This document shows, one piece after another, positions 1-5,092 of a DNA stretch of 5,651 bases. Below the pieces are notes generated by a model. That model saw only the letters and a program-made list of their open reading frames with translations. It did not search any database and was not told the DNA's origin. This stretch comes from Thermoleophilia bacterium (GTDB lineage: Bacteria; Actinomycetota; Thermoleophilia; RBG-16-64-13). Both the position numbers and the translations under genes were made by a program. Each line of letters begins with the position of its first letter. Position 1 is the stretch's first letter. The DNA is taken from assembly GCA_016929985.1 (NCBI GenBank), contig JAFGIH010000153.1, forward strand, positions 1 to 5,651, in the 5' to 3' direction.

Positions 1-1
1 G

Positions 2-622
2 CCGCTGCGTACGGTATGTTCGACGAACGATAAGGCGGTGGTGACGGCGTTTCTTGCGAAGCATTACGGGGGCGTGGTGGGACATGATATGGGGCGGCCG
101 TTGGGGACGGTCACAGGGGTCGATCATCACAGCCTGGTGACGGCGCACCTGACGAAGTTCTACGGGACGAACGTCGGGGCGGACATGGGGGAGCCGATGC
201 CGACGGTGACGGCGGAGGGATGGCATCTTGGGGAGGTTCGGGCGTTTCTTGTGAAGTACTACGGGACGGCGGTTGCGGCGGGGTTGGGTGAGCCGCTGGA
301 TACGGTGACGACGCGGGATCGGTTTGGGCTGGTGACGGTGCGTGGCGAGGACTATGTGATCGCGGACATTGGGCTGCGGATGCTCCAGCCGCGGGAGCTG
401 GCGCGGGCGCAAGGATTCCCGGATTCGTACGTGCTGGTGGGGACGAAAACAGCGCAGGTGGCGGCGGTGGGGAATTCGGTGCCGCCGCCGTTGGCGGAGG
501 CGATGGTGCGAGCCAATGTCCGGCTTGCGGAGGCGGGGGTGGGCGCGGCGTCGACGTGGAGTCTGCCCCGTCCCCGTGGCGTAGCTTCACCTCAGATCCG
601 CAACAGGAGGACGAGGGCATGA
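2..622 (+). CDS. C5-cytosine DNA methyltransferase, C-terminal part (5' end outside window)
   Basis: The frame is open from the left edge (first full codon at base 2), so this is the 3' end of a longer gene. The visible ~206 residues begin with the tail of one repeat and then three ~32-residue repeats starting at 41, 137 and 236. Their consensus is roughly VTAFLxKYYGTxVGxxMGEPLxTVT, ending in a short partial copy. Next comes the conserved C5-methyltransferase end: motif IX-like MLQPRELARAQGFPD from 380 and motif X GNSVPPPLAEAM from 470. In this family, the region between motifs VIII and IX is the target-recognition domain, so the repeats probably lie in it. The enzyme should transfer a methyl group from SAM to C5 of cytosine in a specific DNA site. 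The catalytic PC motif and SAM-binding motifs must lie upstream and cannot be checked. The C-terminal ~30 residues (Arg/Pro rich) are not conserved-looking. The stop overlaps the next start (ATGA). Family assignment is secure; activity and target are unknown. Confidence 0.88.
   Translation, partial: PLRTVCSTNDKAVVTAFLAKHYGGVVGHDMGRPLGTVTGVDHHSLVTAHLTKFYGTNVGADMGEPMPTVTAEGWHLGEVRAFLVKYYGTAVAAGLGEPLDTVTTRDRFGLVTVRGEDYVIADIGLRMLQPRELARAQGFPDSYVLVGTKTAQVAAVGNSVPPPLAEAMVRANVRLAEAGVGAASTWSLPRPRGVASPQIRNRRTRA
41..331 (+). repeat. three ~32-residue coding repeats in the methyltransferase
   Basis: Three in-frame units begin at 41 (VTAFLAKHYGG), 137 (VTAHLTKFYGT) and 236 (VRAFLVKYYGT). Each continues to a GxPhxTVT element and a short variable linker; unit lengths are 32, 33 and 32 residues. 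The residues before base 41 (PLRTVCSTNDKAV) look like the end of another unit, and VTV at 332 begins a truncated one. DNA identity between units is partial, so they are diverged rather than a fresh duplication. Confidence 0.8.
604..609 (+). promoter_or_regulatory. ribosome binding site AGGAGG for the 619 start
   Basis: A perfect AGGAGG lies 9 nt before the ATG at 619. It fixes that start over an in-frame ATG at 556 that would add 21 residues read inside the methyltransferase gene without such a site. Confidence 0.75.
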
Positions 623-1116
623 GTGACAAGACTGACGCGCCACTGGGCGGCGTGGTGACTGCGGTCGCCGAGCGCGACGACGGCAATACGCGCGTGGTGT
701 TTGACGGCGCGGGCGGGCGCAAGGCTGACGTAGTGTTACTAGGCCACCTCTTCCCTAAGGACATCGTTGGCGCTGTCGTGTCGTGCAAGACAAACGCCTG
801 CTACATCGAGACCGAATGGTGGTATAGCAAATACGGCATCGCCAACGCCCCCGCGTGGCTCCCCGGCCCGACGGACGCGGAACGCTACCAGGTGACCATG
901 GACGCCTACTTTGGCATCCGCACGTTCGCCAGGATGCGACTCGACGAGGCGTCTGCCGTGATGCGCAAGTGGGTCGATGAGCACTGCCACACCGATGAGC
1001 CGGCCGGCGAGACTATCGAATGGCTACTGGAGCGCCTGGACAACGATGACATGCTGCCGAGGGAGCAACCACCGGAGACGGGCGATGACAGACCGATTCA
1101 GGTGGGAGGTGTGTGA
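619..1116 (+). CDS. hypothetical protein, 165 aa, family not recognised
   Basis: I do not recognise this family. The start at 619 has AGGAGG at the right distance and overlaps the methyltransferase stop as ATGA, which suggests translational coupling. The first ~65 residues alternate hydrophobic and polar residues (VVTAVAERDDGNTRVVF, KADVVLLGHLF, GAVVSCKTNACYIETEWW), as expected for a small beta-rich domain. The next part has an aromatic WWYSKYGIANAPAWLPGP stretch. Residues ~90-150 look helical and charged, with ARMRLDEASAVMRKWVDEH and ETIEWLLERLDNDDM. The tail is acidic and probably disordered. There is no signal peptide or membrane segment, so it is likely cytoplasmic. Its position right behind a methyltransferase could mean a linked role, but nothing in the protein shows this. 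It ends at TGA 1114-1116, sharing a base with the next ATG. Confidence 0.72.
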   Translation: MSDKTDAPLGGVVTAVAERDDGNTRVVFDGAGGRKADVVLLGHLFPKDIVGAVVSCKTNACYIETEWWYSKYGIANAPAWLPGPTDAERYQVTMDAYFGIRTFARMRLDEASAVMRKWVDEHCHTDEPAGETIEWLLERLDNDDMLPREQPPETGDDRPIQVGGV

Positions 1117-1868
1117 TGACTTTCTACAAATTCCTACAACCCGACGGCCGGGCGCGTGAGGGCCGCTTTTGGTTGCTGCCCACGCGCAAAGACCGCCCAG
1201 GCGCATGGATGCCGGCGGCAAGTGGTGAGCTTGAGCGGTGCGCCAACGGATATCACATATTTGACAAATCCGGGGCGCTGTACTGGCTTGGTCACGGCGC
1301 GCTACTCGTTGAGGTCAAGACGCGCGGCGAGGTGATGGAGGTCGGCCACAAATACATAGCCCGGGAGGTGCACGTACGGCGGGTGCTGCCTGGCTGGAAC
1401 GAGCGGACGGCGCGACTGTTCGCGGCGGATTGCGCCGCGCGCGTGTTGCGCGTGTTTGAGTCCAAGCATCCCAATGATCCCGGGCCGCGCGCGGCGATCT
1501 TGACGGCGCGCCGACACGCCAGCGGACAAGCCACCGACGAGGAGTTGGCTGCCGCGTCCCGGTTCGCCACGAAATACAAGTGGGGGTGGGATGGCGCCCC
1601 GCATGAGGCCGCGTGGGCCGCGGCGTGGGCCACCGCCGGGCAATGGCACCACGCGGCGGATAATGCCGCGCAGAGGGCGCGGCTCGCGCGTGACGGGGAG
1701 GGGGATGCCGCACATAACGCAGAACAGGACTGGCAGACCTGCTTGTTTTGGCAATACGTCCACGGGCCTGAGCCGACGCCCGTGCGGCTGCCGAAACGTC
1801 CAGAAGGGAGGGCGGCGTTCAACCAGATCTGGAGAGAGGAGGAAGAGTCCAATGCCGACAAAGATTGA
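1116..1868 (+). CDS. hypothetical phage protein, DUF7666-like N-terminus plus Imm-5-like helical domain
   Basis: I place the start at ATG 1116: GGAGGT at 1105-1110 lies 5 nt upstream and the start overlaps the previous stop (TGATG). A GTG at 1113 is directly upstream and cannot be excluded. The product is 250 aa. Residues ~1-95 contain the pattern C.NGYHIFDKSG followed by LLVEVKTRGEVMEVGHKYIAREVHVRRVL, which resembles the small DUF7666 domain of phage and bacterial hypotheticals (from memory). Residues ~100-195 run ARLFAADCAARVLRVFESK, then HPNDPGPRAAILTARR and an Ala/Trp-rich helical stretch (HEAAWAAAWATAGQ). This pattern is typical of Imm-5-type putative immunity proteins, seen in phages and beside polymorphic toxins. 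Biochemical function is unknown for both parts. The Lys/Arg/Glu-rich tail (REEEESNADKD) overlaps the next gene by 17 bp, and this tail DNA also carries that gene's AGGAGG site. The CDS is firm, the domain names moderate, and an immunity role is only inference. Confidence 0.78.
   Translation: MTFYKFLQPDGRAREGRFWLLPTRKDRPGAWMPAASGELERCANGYHIFDKSGALYWLGHGALLVEVKTRGEVMEVGHKYIAREVHVRRVLPGWNERTARLFAADCAARVLRVFESKHPNDPGPRAAILTARRHASGQATDEELAAASRFATKYKWGWDGAPHEAAWAAAWATAGQWHHAADNAAQRARLARDGEGDAAHNAEQDWQTCLFWQYVHGPEPTPVRLPKRPEGRAAFNQIWREEEESNADKD
1837..1842 (+). promoter_or_regulatory. ribosome binding site AGGAGG for the 1852 start
   Basis: This AGGAGG lies 9 nt before ATG 1852, inside the 3' end of the preceding gene. 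It marks 1852 as the true start of the DUF5131 gene. The long in-frame extension back to 1591 lacks such a site and is Arg/Pro-rich shadow sequence of the upstream gene. Confidence 0.75.
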
Positions 1869-2682
1869 GTGGGCGGAGGAGACATGGAATCCGGTGGTGG
1901 GGTGCACGCCGTGCAGTCGAGGCTGTGACCACTGCTACGCAGTGCGTTGGGCTCGACGGCTCAAGGCCAGGGGGATCGAGAAGTACCAGACCGTGGTTGA
2001 TCAGGCCGGCTGGACGGGCGAAGTGGCGTTTTCCGAGAAGGAACTGTACAAGCCGCTCCGCCGGCGGATACCGACGGTGTACTTCGTGTGTTCGATGGGC
2101 GATCTCTTCCATCCACGCGTGGATGTGGAGTTTCTTGAACGGATCATGGGCGTCATCACGGCCAGGACATTGATTACGAGGCATGGCGCACGATGCGACT
2201 ACCAGGAAGCGCCGAAGCACAGGTACGTTGTGCTGACGAAGCGGCCAGCGGCTATGGAGTTGTTTGTGATGCCGGACGGCGGTAGCCGATGGCACGCGGA
2301 GCCTGTGTTTTGGGGCGCATCATGGGTCTACGGCGACCATATCGCCAAGCTTCACCCGGTGAGGCGGCTTGCTGAGCAAGGGCACAGGACTGTGGTGAGC
2401 TTCGAGCCGCTGATTGGACCCGTGCCGCTGGCCATGATTTCCCCGCTGTGTTCGCAGGTGATCGTGGGCGGAGAGAAGGGGCCCGGGGCCAGGCCGATGC
2501 ACCCGGACTGGGCGCGGAACATCAGGGACCAGTGCCAGAAGCTCAACATCCCGTTCTTCTTCAAGCAGTGGGGGTCTGCCGCGAAGCGGAAGGACCGGCT
2601 CCTGGACGGCCGGGAGTGGAACGAACTCGCGTGGGCGGCATGGAGGCCAGATGGCCGCGGTGAGGAGCAAAGCGATGACTGA
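1852..2682 (+). CDS. phage Gp37/Gp68 family protein (DUF5131), radical-SAM-like three-Cys protein
   Basis: This 276-aa protein matches the DUF5131 pattern along its whole length. The N-terminus IEWAEETWNPVVGC (residues 5-18) leads into C18-x2-C21-x3-C25-x2-C28-YA. It is followed by KARGIEKY, VCSMGDLFHP (79-88), RYVVLTKRP (124-132), FWGASW (153-158), VVSFEPLIGPVPL (181-193), VIVGGEKGPGARPMHPDW (203-220), IRDQC (224-228) and IPFFFKQWGS (233-242). The C21/C25/C28 spacing is the CX3CX2C of radical SAM enzymes, so an Fe-S cluster is plausible. The family reaction is not established as far as I know. Related genes are often found next to a partner called TcmP, which is not in this window. A ~20-residue stretch before the LTKRP motif (TLITRHGARCDYQEAPKH region) looks like an insertion. 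The gene overlaps its upstream neighbour by 17 bp and its downstream neighbour by 8 bp. Family confidence is high; function is open. Confidence 0.9.
   Translation: MPTKIEWAEETWNPVVGCTPCSRGCDHCYAVRWARRLKARGIEKYQTVVDQAGWTGEVAFSEKELYKPLRRRIPTVYFVCSMGDLFHPRVDVEFLERIMGVITARTLITRHGARCDYQEAPKHRYVVLTKRPAAMELFVMPDGGSRWHAEPVFWGASWVYGDHIAKLHPVRRLAEQGHRTVVSFEPLIGPVPLAMISPLCSQVIVGGEKGPGARPMHPDWARNIRDQCQKLNIPFFFKQWGSAAKRKDRLLDGREWNELAWAAWRPDGRGEEQSDD
2662..2667 (+). promoter_or_regulatory. ribosome binding site GAGGAG for the 2675 start
   Basis: GAGGAG ends 7 nt before ATG 2675. It favours this start over the in-frame ATG at 2651, which would add eight residues and lies too far upstream to use this site. 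Confidence 0.65.
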
Positions 2683-3442
2683 TGAACAGCGCTGGCGAGT
2701 CTACGGCGAGCACTTGTGCAACGAGGGCCGGGTGATCCGCATCATCGGCCGAGCGCTGTCGGAAGGACGCATCGACATTGAGGGCGGGAATACCCTGGAC
2801 GCGTTCGGTGCGGCCGAGGACCGTTGGGCGCTGGGTCCGTGGCGGTTCATCTACACCCATCGTGTCTATAGCGAGGGCGGCTTGCAGGACGAGCGGTTCA
2901 GCGTGTCTGTTGATGGAACGACAGTCGCGGAGTGGCGCCAGGAACACTACAGCGAGGGAGAGGTGGCGTCTGTTCCTGTCACGTGGAGACCCGGGGAATG
3001 GCTGGATGAGTTCATGGATTACCTGCACCTGATGGGCTTGGAGGACCTATCGAAAGAACCAATGGGTGACGTCCGGTTCGACGATTGCGAGATCACCAAG
3101 ATGGCGCTGGATTGGCTGGCGGTGCGTCTAATTCCAATCCTGCTCTCTGAGCGGTGGGATGGGACTGTCGATCATGAGTGGCACGAATTCGGGTTTAGGT
3201 TCAAAGCGCAGGCAGAACCTCGTTGCCTGTGGGTGTACAACGCGGAGAAGCTCGTGTTGTACACCAGCATGAACGCCTTCTCCTGCTGCTACAAGAGCGA
3301 GACGTACCACCGAATCCTGGCCTTGGCCCGCTATGCCATGGACCTCTATCGGGACTCGTTGCAGAAGGTTCCGCCGCGGCTCTCTGAGGAATGCCGTATT
3401 GATTTTGGGCAGAACGACAAACAGGAGGAGGACAACCAATGA
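2675..3442 (+). CDS. hypothetical protein, 255 aa, family not recognised
   Basis: I do not recognise this protein. The chosen start has GAGGAG at 7 nt and overlaps the DUF5131 stop by 8 bp. Residues ~5-32 look helical (WRVYGEHLCNEGRVIRIIGRALSEG). Residues ~54-105 form a likely beta region with WRFIYTHRVY, RFSVSVDGTTVAEWRQE and SVPVTWRPGEW. GEWLDEFMDYLHLMG (107-121) looks helical. After an acidic linker come a helix (EITKMALDWLAVRLIPILLSER) and a strand-rich part with RCLWVYNAEKLVLYT and four scattered cysteines, then a helix (YHRILALARYAMDLYRDSLQKV) and a polar tail. There is no transmembrane segment or signal peptide. Residues ~73-121 resemble residues ~75-117 of the next gene product, so the two may share a domain. 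It ends in an ATGA overlap with that gene. Confidence 0.72.
   Translation: MTDEQRWRVYGEHLCNEGRVIRIIGRALSEGRIDIEGGNTLDAFGAAEDRWALGPWRFIYTHRVYSEGGLQDERFSVSVDGTTVAEWRQEHYSEGEVASVPVTWRPGEWLDEFMDYLHLMGLEDLSKEPMGDVRFDDCEITKMALDWLAVRLIPILLSERWDGTVDHEWHEFGFRFKAQAEPRCLWVYNAEKLVLYTSMNAFSCCYKSETYHRILALARYAMDLYRDSLQKVPPRLSEECRIDFGQNDKQEEDNQ
3423..3431 (+). promoter_or_regulatory. extended ribosome binding site AGGAGGAGG for the 3439 start
   Basis: Two overlapping AGGAGG units end 7 nt before ATG 3439, at an ATGA junction. This is the strongest-looking site in the window and suggests efficient translation of the 3439 gene. Confidence 0.7.
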
Positions 3443-3921
3443 GTGACGTGTTCTCGGTTGAGGATAGGCTGCACATGGCCTACATCGAGCTGAAGGCGGG
3501 CGGCCTGCTGGCGAGAGCCAACAGCGACTACAAGCATCTGCTGGGTTCGGTCCGGCTTGAGCGCGATGAGCTAGGGAATAACTCGGGCTTGCTGCCGAGC
3601 AACGCGCCTCAACGAACGGCCCACGTTTGGGACGTGGACGGGATGACCGTGTGCCTGGGTGAATACGTGCGGGTGAGGGTGGGCGATGTTGATGTTGTCT
3701 CGGTGTCGCGCAACCCAGGCTACAGCCACTGCACGCTCGAGCGGGGCCCCTGGCTCAAGCGGTTCGTTGGCTACCTGATGGACCTAGAGGACCGGATGCA
3801 GTCCACAGACCGCAAAAAGGAGGCCGAGCGCAAACAGAAGGAGGCCGCCATTGTGTCGGACAGGGCGGCGAAACTTGAGGCCGCGCGCGCGGCGTTCGAG
3901 AGTCATGTCGGGGAGGGGTGA
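3439..3921 (+). CDS. hypothetical protein, 160 aa, with basic/acidic coiled-coil-like C-terminus
   Basis: No family is recognised. The start is fixed by AGGAGGAGG and the ATGA overlap with the preceding gene. Residues ~5-45 look helical (VEDRLHMAYIELKAGGLLARANSDYKHLLGSV). Residues ~62-100 are strand-like (HVWDVDGMTVCLGEYVRVRV, DVDVVSVSRN). GPWLKRFVGYLMDLEDRM (103-120) is a probable helix. From ~122 the sequence is a highly charged Lys/Glu/Ala stretch (KKEAERKQKEAA, RAAKLEAARAAFE) compatible with a single helix or coiled coil. The central strand-helix segment resembles the segment RFSVSVDG...EWLDEFMDYL of the preceding protein, with the Trp, Phe and Tyr-Leu positions kept. No membrane segments are seen. 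It could be a DNA-binding or structural accessory phage protein, but the sequence does not show which. Confidence 0.72.
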   Translation: MSDVFSVEDRLHMAYIELKAGGLLARANSDYKHLLGSVRLERDELGNNSGLLPSNAPQRTAHVWDVDGMTVCLGEYVRVRVGDVDVVSVSRNPGYSHCTLERGPWLKRFVGYLMDLEDRMQSTDRKKEAERKQKEAAIVSDRAAKLEAARAAFESHVGEG

Positions 3922-4114
3922 GAGTTTCGAGCTAAGCGACGGCTTTAGGCCCCTCAAGCCCGGTGAACTCACCATCGATGGCGATGAGTGGTACTCGTGG
4001 GGGGCCGGGCGGTGGGTTGGCGTAGAGCCTGGCCACCGGGTCCAAACCAGCAACATCGTGTGCTTGTACCGGAGGAGAAAAGGCCATGGAATACGACGTG
4101 TATCTTGCGAGTAG
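3905..4114 (+). CDS. small phage protein of the GYRxLxxGExxxxGDE / YRR type, 69 aa
   Basis: From ATG 3905 the 69-aa product contains SDGFRPLKPGELTIDGDEWYS, then W(A)GRWVGVEPG and a final CLYRRRKG. This is the pattern of small phage proteins with GYRLLEPGE..., GDE, an aromatic middle and a YRR end, which I recognise from many phage genomes; their function is unknown to me. The start is weakly supported: there is only CGAGAG just upstream, but ATG 3905 is the last possible start before the conserved segment. It overlaps the upstream gene by 17 bp and the downstream gene by 29 bp, so it may rely on translational coupling. The last ~10 residues (after YRRRKG) lie over the next gene's start and are probably unimportant. 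Motif match makes it more likely real than a chance frame. Confidence 0.68.
   Translation: MSGRGESFELSDGFRPLKPGELTIDGDEWYSWGAGRWVGVEPGHRVQTSNIVCLYRRRKGHGIRRVSCE
4071..4077 (+). promoter_or_regulatory. ribosome binding site GGAGGAG for the 4086 start
   Basis: GGAGGAG sits 8 nt before ATG 4086, inside the coding sequence of the small upstream gene (it encodes part of its YRRRK end). It supports 4086 as the start of the deoxyribosyltransferase-like gene. Confidence 0.7.
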
Positions 4115-4679
4115 CTGGCGGAACGAGTATTACGGGCAGGTTCTGGAGGCCCTGACGAGCGAGGGCTTGTCGGTCTACAACTTCAGGCGGCCAGATGGCG
4201 GGCGCGGTTTCTCGTGGGACGACATCGACCCAGCGTGGCGAGACTGGGACCCGACACAGCTTAGGCGTGGGCTCAAGAAGGCCACTCGCGCATACAAGAT
4301 GAACCGTCAAGCCTTGGAGTCGTCGCGGTCTCTAGTCCTGCTCCTGCCATGCGGCGCCTCCGCCCACATAGAGATGGGCATGGCCGTGGCCATGGCTAAG
4401 CCGGTGGCGGTGTGCGTGCCGAGAGAGGTGCAGGTGCAGGCTGAGTTGATGTACTGGCCCAACGTGACAATCTGCGACGAACACCAAGTAGCTGTCACGA
4501 TGGCCGTGTTGAAAGACTTGATGCCGCCCGTGGTCGAAGAGCCGGCCCGAATCGTTGGAGGTGGGATCGATGACGGGTTCTTCGCGAAACCCGACGATGT
4601 CGGAAACGGCGGCGCGTCTATTTGGAATTCGCTTCAGAAACAGGGGCCTTTCACCGATGGGCTAATCGGGGGCTCATAG
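4086..4679 (+). CDS. nucleoside 2-deoxyribosyltransferase-like protein
   Basis: The 197-aa product opens with YDVYLASSWRNEYYGQVLEAL (residues 3-23), the first strand and helix of the nucleoside 2-deoxyribosyltransferase (NDT) fold. This is followed by GLSVYNFRRPDGGRGFSWDDID. Residues 73-98 read NRQALESSRSLVLLLPC and then GASAHIEMG. In NDT enzymes the Glu of the GTxxELG-type motif is the nucleophile, so E96 is the candidate catalytic residue. MAKPVAVCVP and ELMYWPNVTICD complete the Rossmann-like core by ~residue 135. Classical enzymes exchange bases on 2'-deoxynucleosides; phage homologues may act on nucleotides or have other roles, and TIR domains share the fold distantly. Residues ~150-197 are a Gly/Asp-rich tail (IVGGGIDDGFF, GNGGASIWNS) beyond the usual ~150-aa core, probably disordered. 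It is likely cytoplasmic. Fold assignment is good; substrate is unknown. Confidence 0.82.
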   Translation: MEYDVYLASSWRNEYYGQVLEALTSEGLSVYNFRRPDGGRGFSWDDIDPAWRDWDPTQLRRGLKKATRAYKMNRQALESSRSLVLLLPCGASAHIEMGMAVAMAKPVAVCVPREVQVQAELMYWPNVTICDEHQVAVTMAVLKDLMPPVVEEPARIVGGGIDDGFFAKPDDVGNGGASIWNSLQKQGPFTDGLIGGS

Positions 4680-4744
4680 TTGTCGGCGGGGCGCCGGCCA
4701 CTAGAGGGGCCCGTGTGTTCGATGATGGGGTAAGGAGACTGACG
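4680..4744 (+). other. only intergenic gap (65 bp)
   Basis: This is the only non-overlapping junction in the window. It is GC-rich and contains short self-complementary words (GGCGCC, GGGGCCC) but no clear stem followed by a T run, so I do not call a terminator. No convincing -35/-10 pair is seen. The AAGGAG site of the next gene lies at its right end. Confidence 0.5.
4732..4737 (+). promoter_or_regulatory. ribosome binding site AAGGAG for the GTG start at 4745
   Basis: AAGGAG ends 7 nt before GTG 4745. It decides a GTG start over the in-frame ATG at 4622, which lies inside the 3' end of the previous gene and has no comparable site. Confidence 0.7.
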
Positions 4745-5092
4745 GTGAGCAATGAGACCGAGGGGCTGATTCCAGAGGAAGACCGCGATGAGGCTGAGGC
4801 GTTGTACAACGAGGTGACTGAGCTGTTGATCAACCAGCTTATTCCGTTGGCGAAGCGGGCGGACAAGTTCGACACGGTGCCGATGACGTTCTTGAAAGGC
4901 GTCACGGCCATGCTGACGGTCTTCTTCGCCGCTGGCGGTGAGCACACGTATTTGCTTGAGACGCTCGTGATGGCGGATCGGGTGCGGGCGGACCTTTTGT
5001 CGTGGGTGGCGGAGTTTCAGGCAGAGATGGACAAGGAGGCGAAGGTGGCTCGGATGGTGAATGAGGTGTTGGATCAGGGGGACGATGGATGA
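4745..5092 (+). CDS. hypothetical helical acidic protein, 115 aa (GTG start)
   Basis: The family is not recognised. From GTG 4745 the product is MSNETEGLIPEEDRDEAEA... and is predicted by eye to be nearly all helical. Helices appear at ~11-40 (EEDRDEAEALYNEVTELLINQ..), ~46-62 (PMTFLKGVTAMLTVFF), ~66-88 and ~90-110 (FQAEMDKEAKVARMVNEVL). The middle stretch FLKGVTAMLTVFFAAGG is hydrophobic but short and broken; I read it as a buried helix rather than a membrane span, with some doubt. The protein is strongly acidic. It ends with ATGA directly into the replication gene, so it may be translationally coupled to it. This could mean a helper in replication, but no motif supports that. Confidence 0.72.
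   Translation: MSNETEGLIPEEDRDEAEALYNEVTELLINQLIPLAKRADKFDTVPMTFLKGVTAMLTVFFAAGGEHTYLLETLVMADRVRADLLSWVAEFQAEMDKEAKVARMVNEVLDQGDDG

Noticed and set aside
111..788. Long minus-strand open frame of 225 codons opposite the methyltransferase
   Set aside because: It is Pro/Ser/Ala-rich, lacks family motifs and mirrors a GC-rich gene whose + strand reading has clear methyltransferase motifs.
1591..1851. N-terminal extension of the DUF5131 gene back to ATG 1591
   Set aside because: The extension is Arg/Gly/Pro shadow sequence of the upstream gene; AGGAGG and the family's usual N-terminus point to 1852.
1292..1907. Overlapping minus-strand open frames of about 200 codons opposite the DUF7666/Imm-5-like gene
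   Set aside because: They are Arg/Pro/Ser-rich with no recognisable motif; the + strand gene has the RBS and overlap pattern of the operon.
4086..4679. TIR-domain defence protein
   Set aside because: The fold is distantly related, but the GASAHIEMG motif and overall order fit the deoxyribosyltransferase family better.
4680..4744. Rho-independent terminator in the only intergenic gap
   Set aside because: Short GC palindromes are present but no stable stem followed by a T run.
4880..4935. Transmembrane helix in the 115-aa protein
   Set aside because: The hydrophobic stretch FLKGVTAMLTVFFAAGG is short, contains Lys and Gly, and lies within a charged helical protein.
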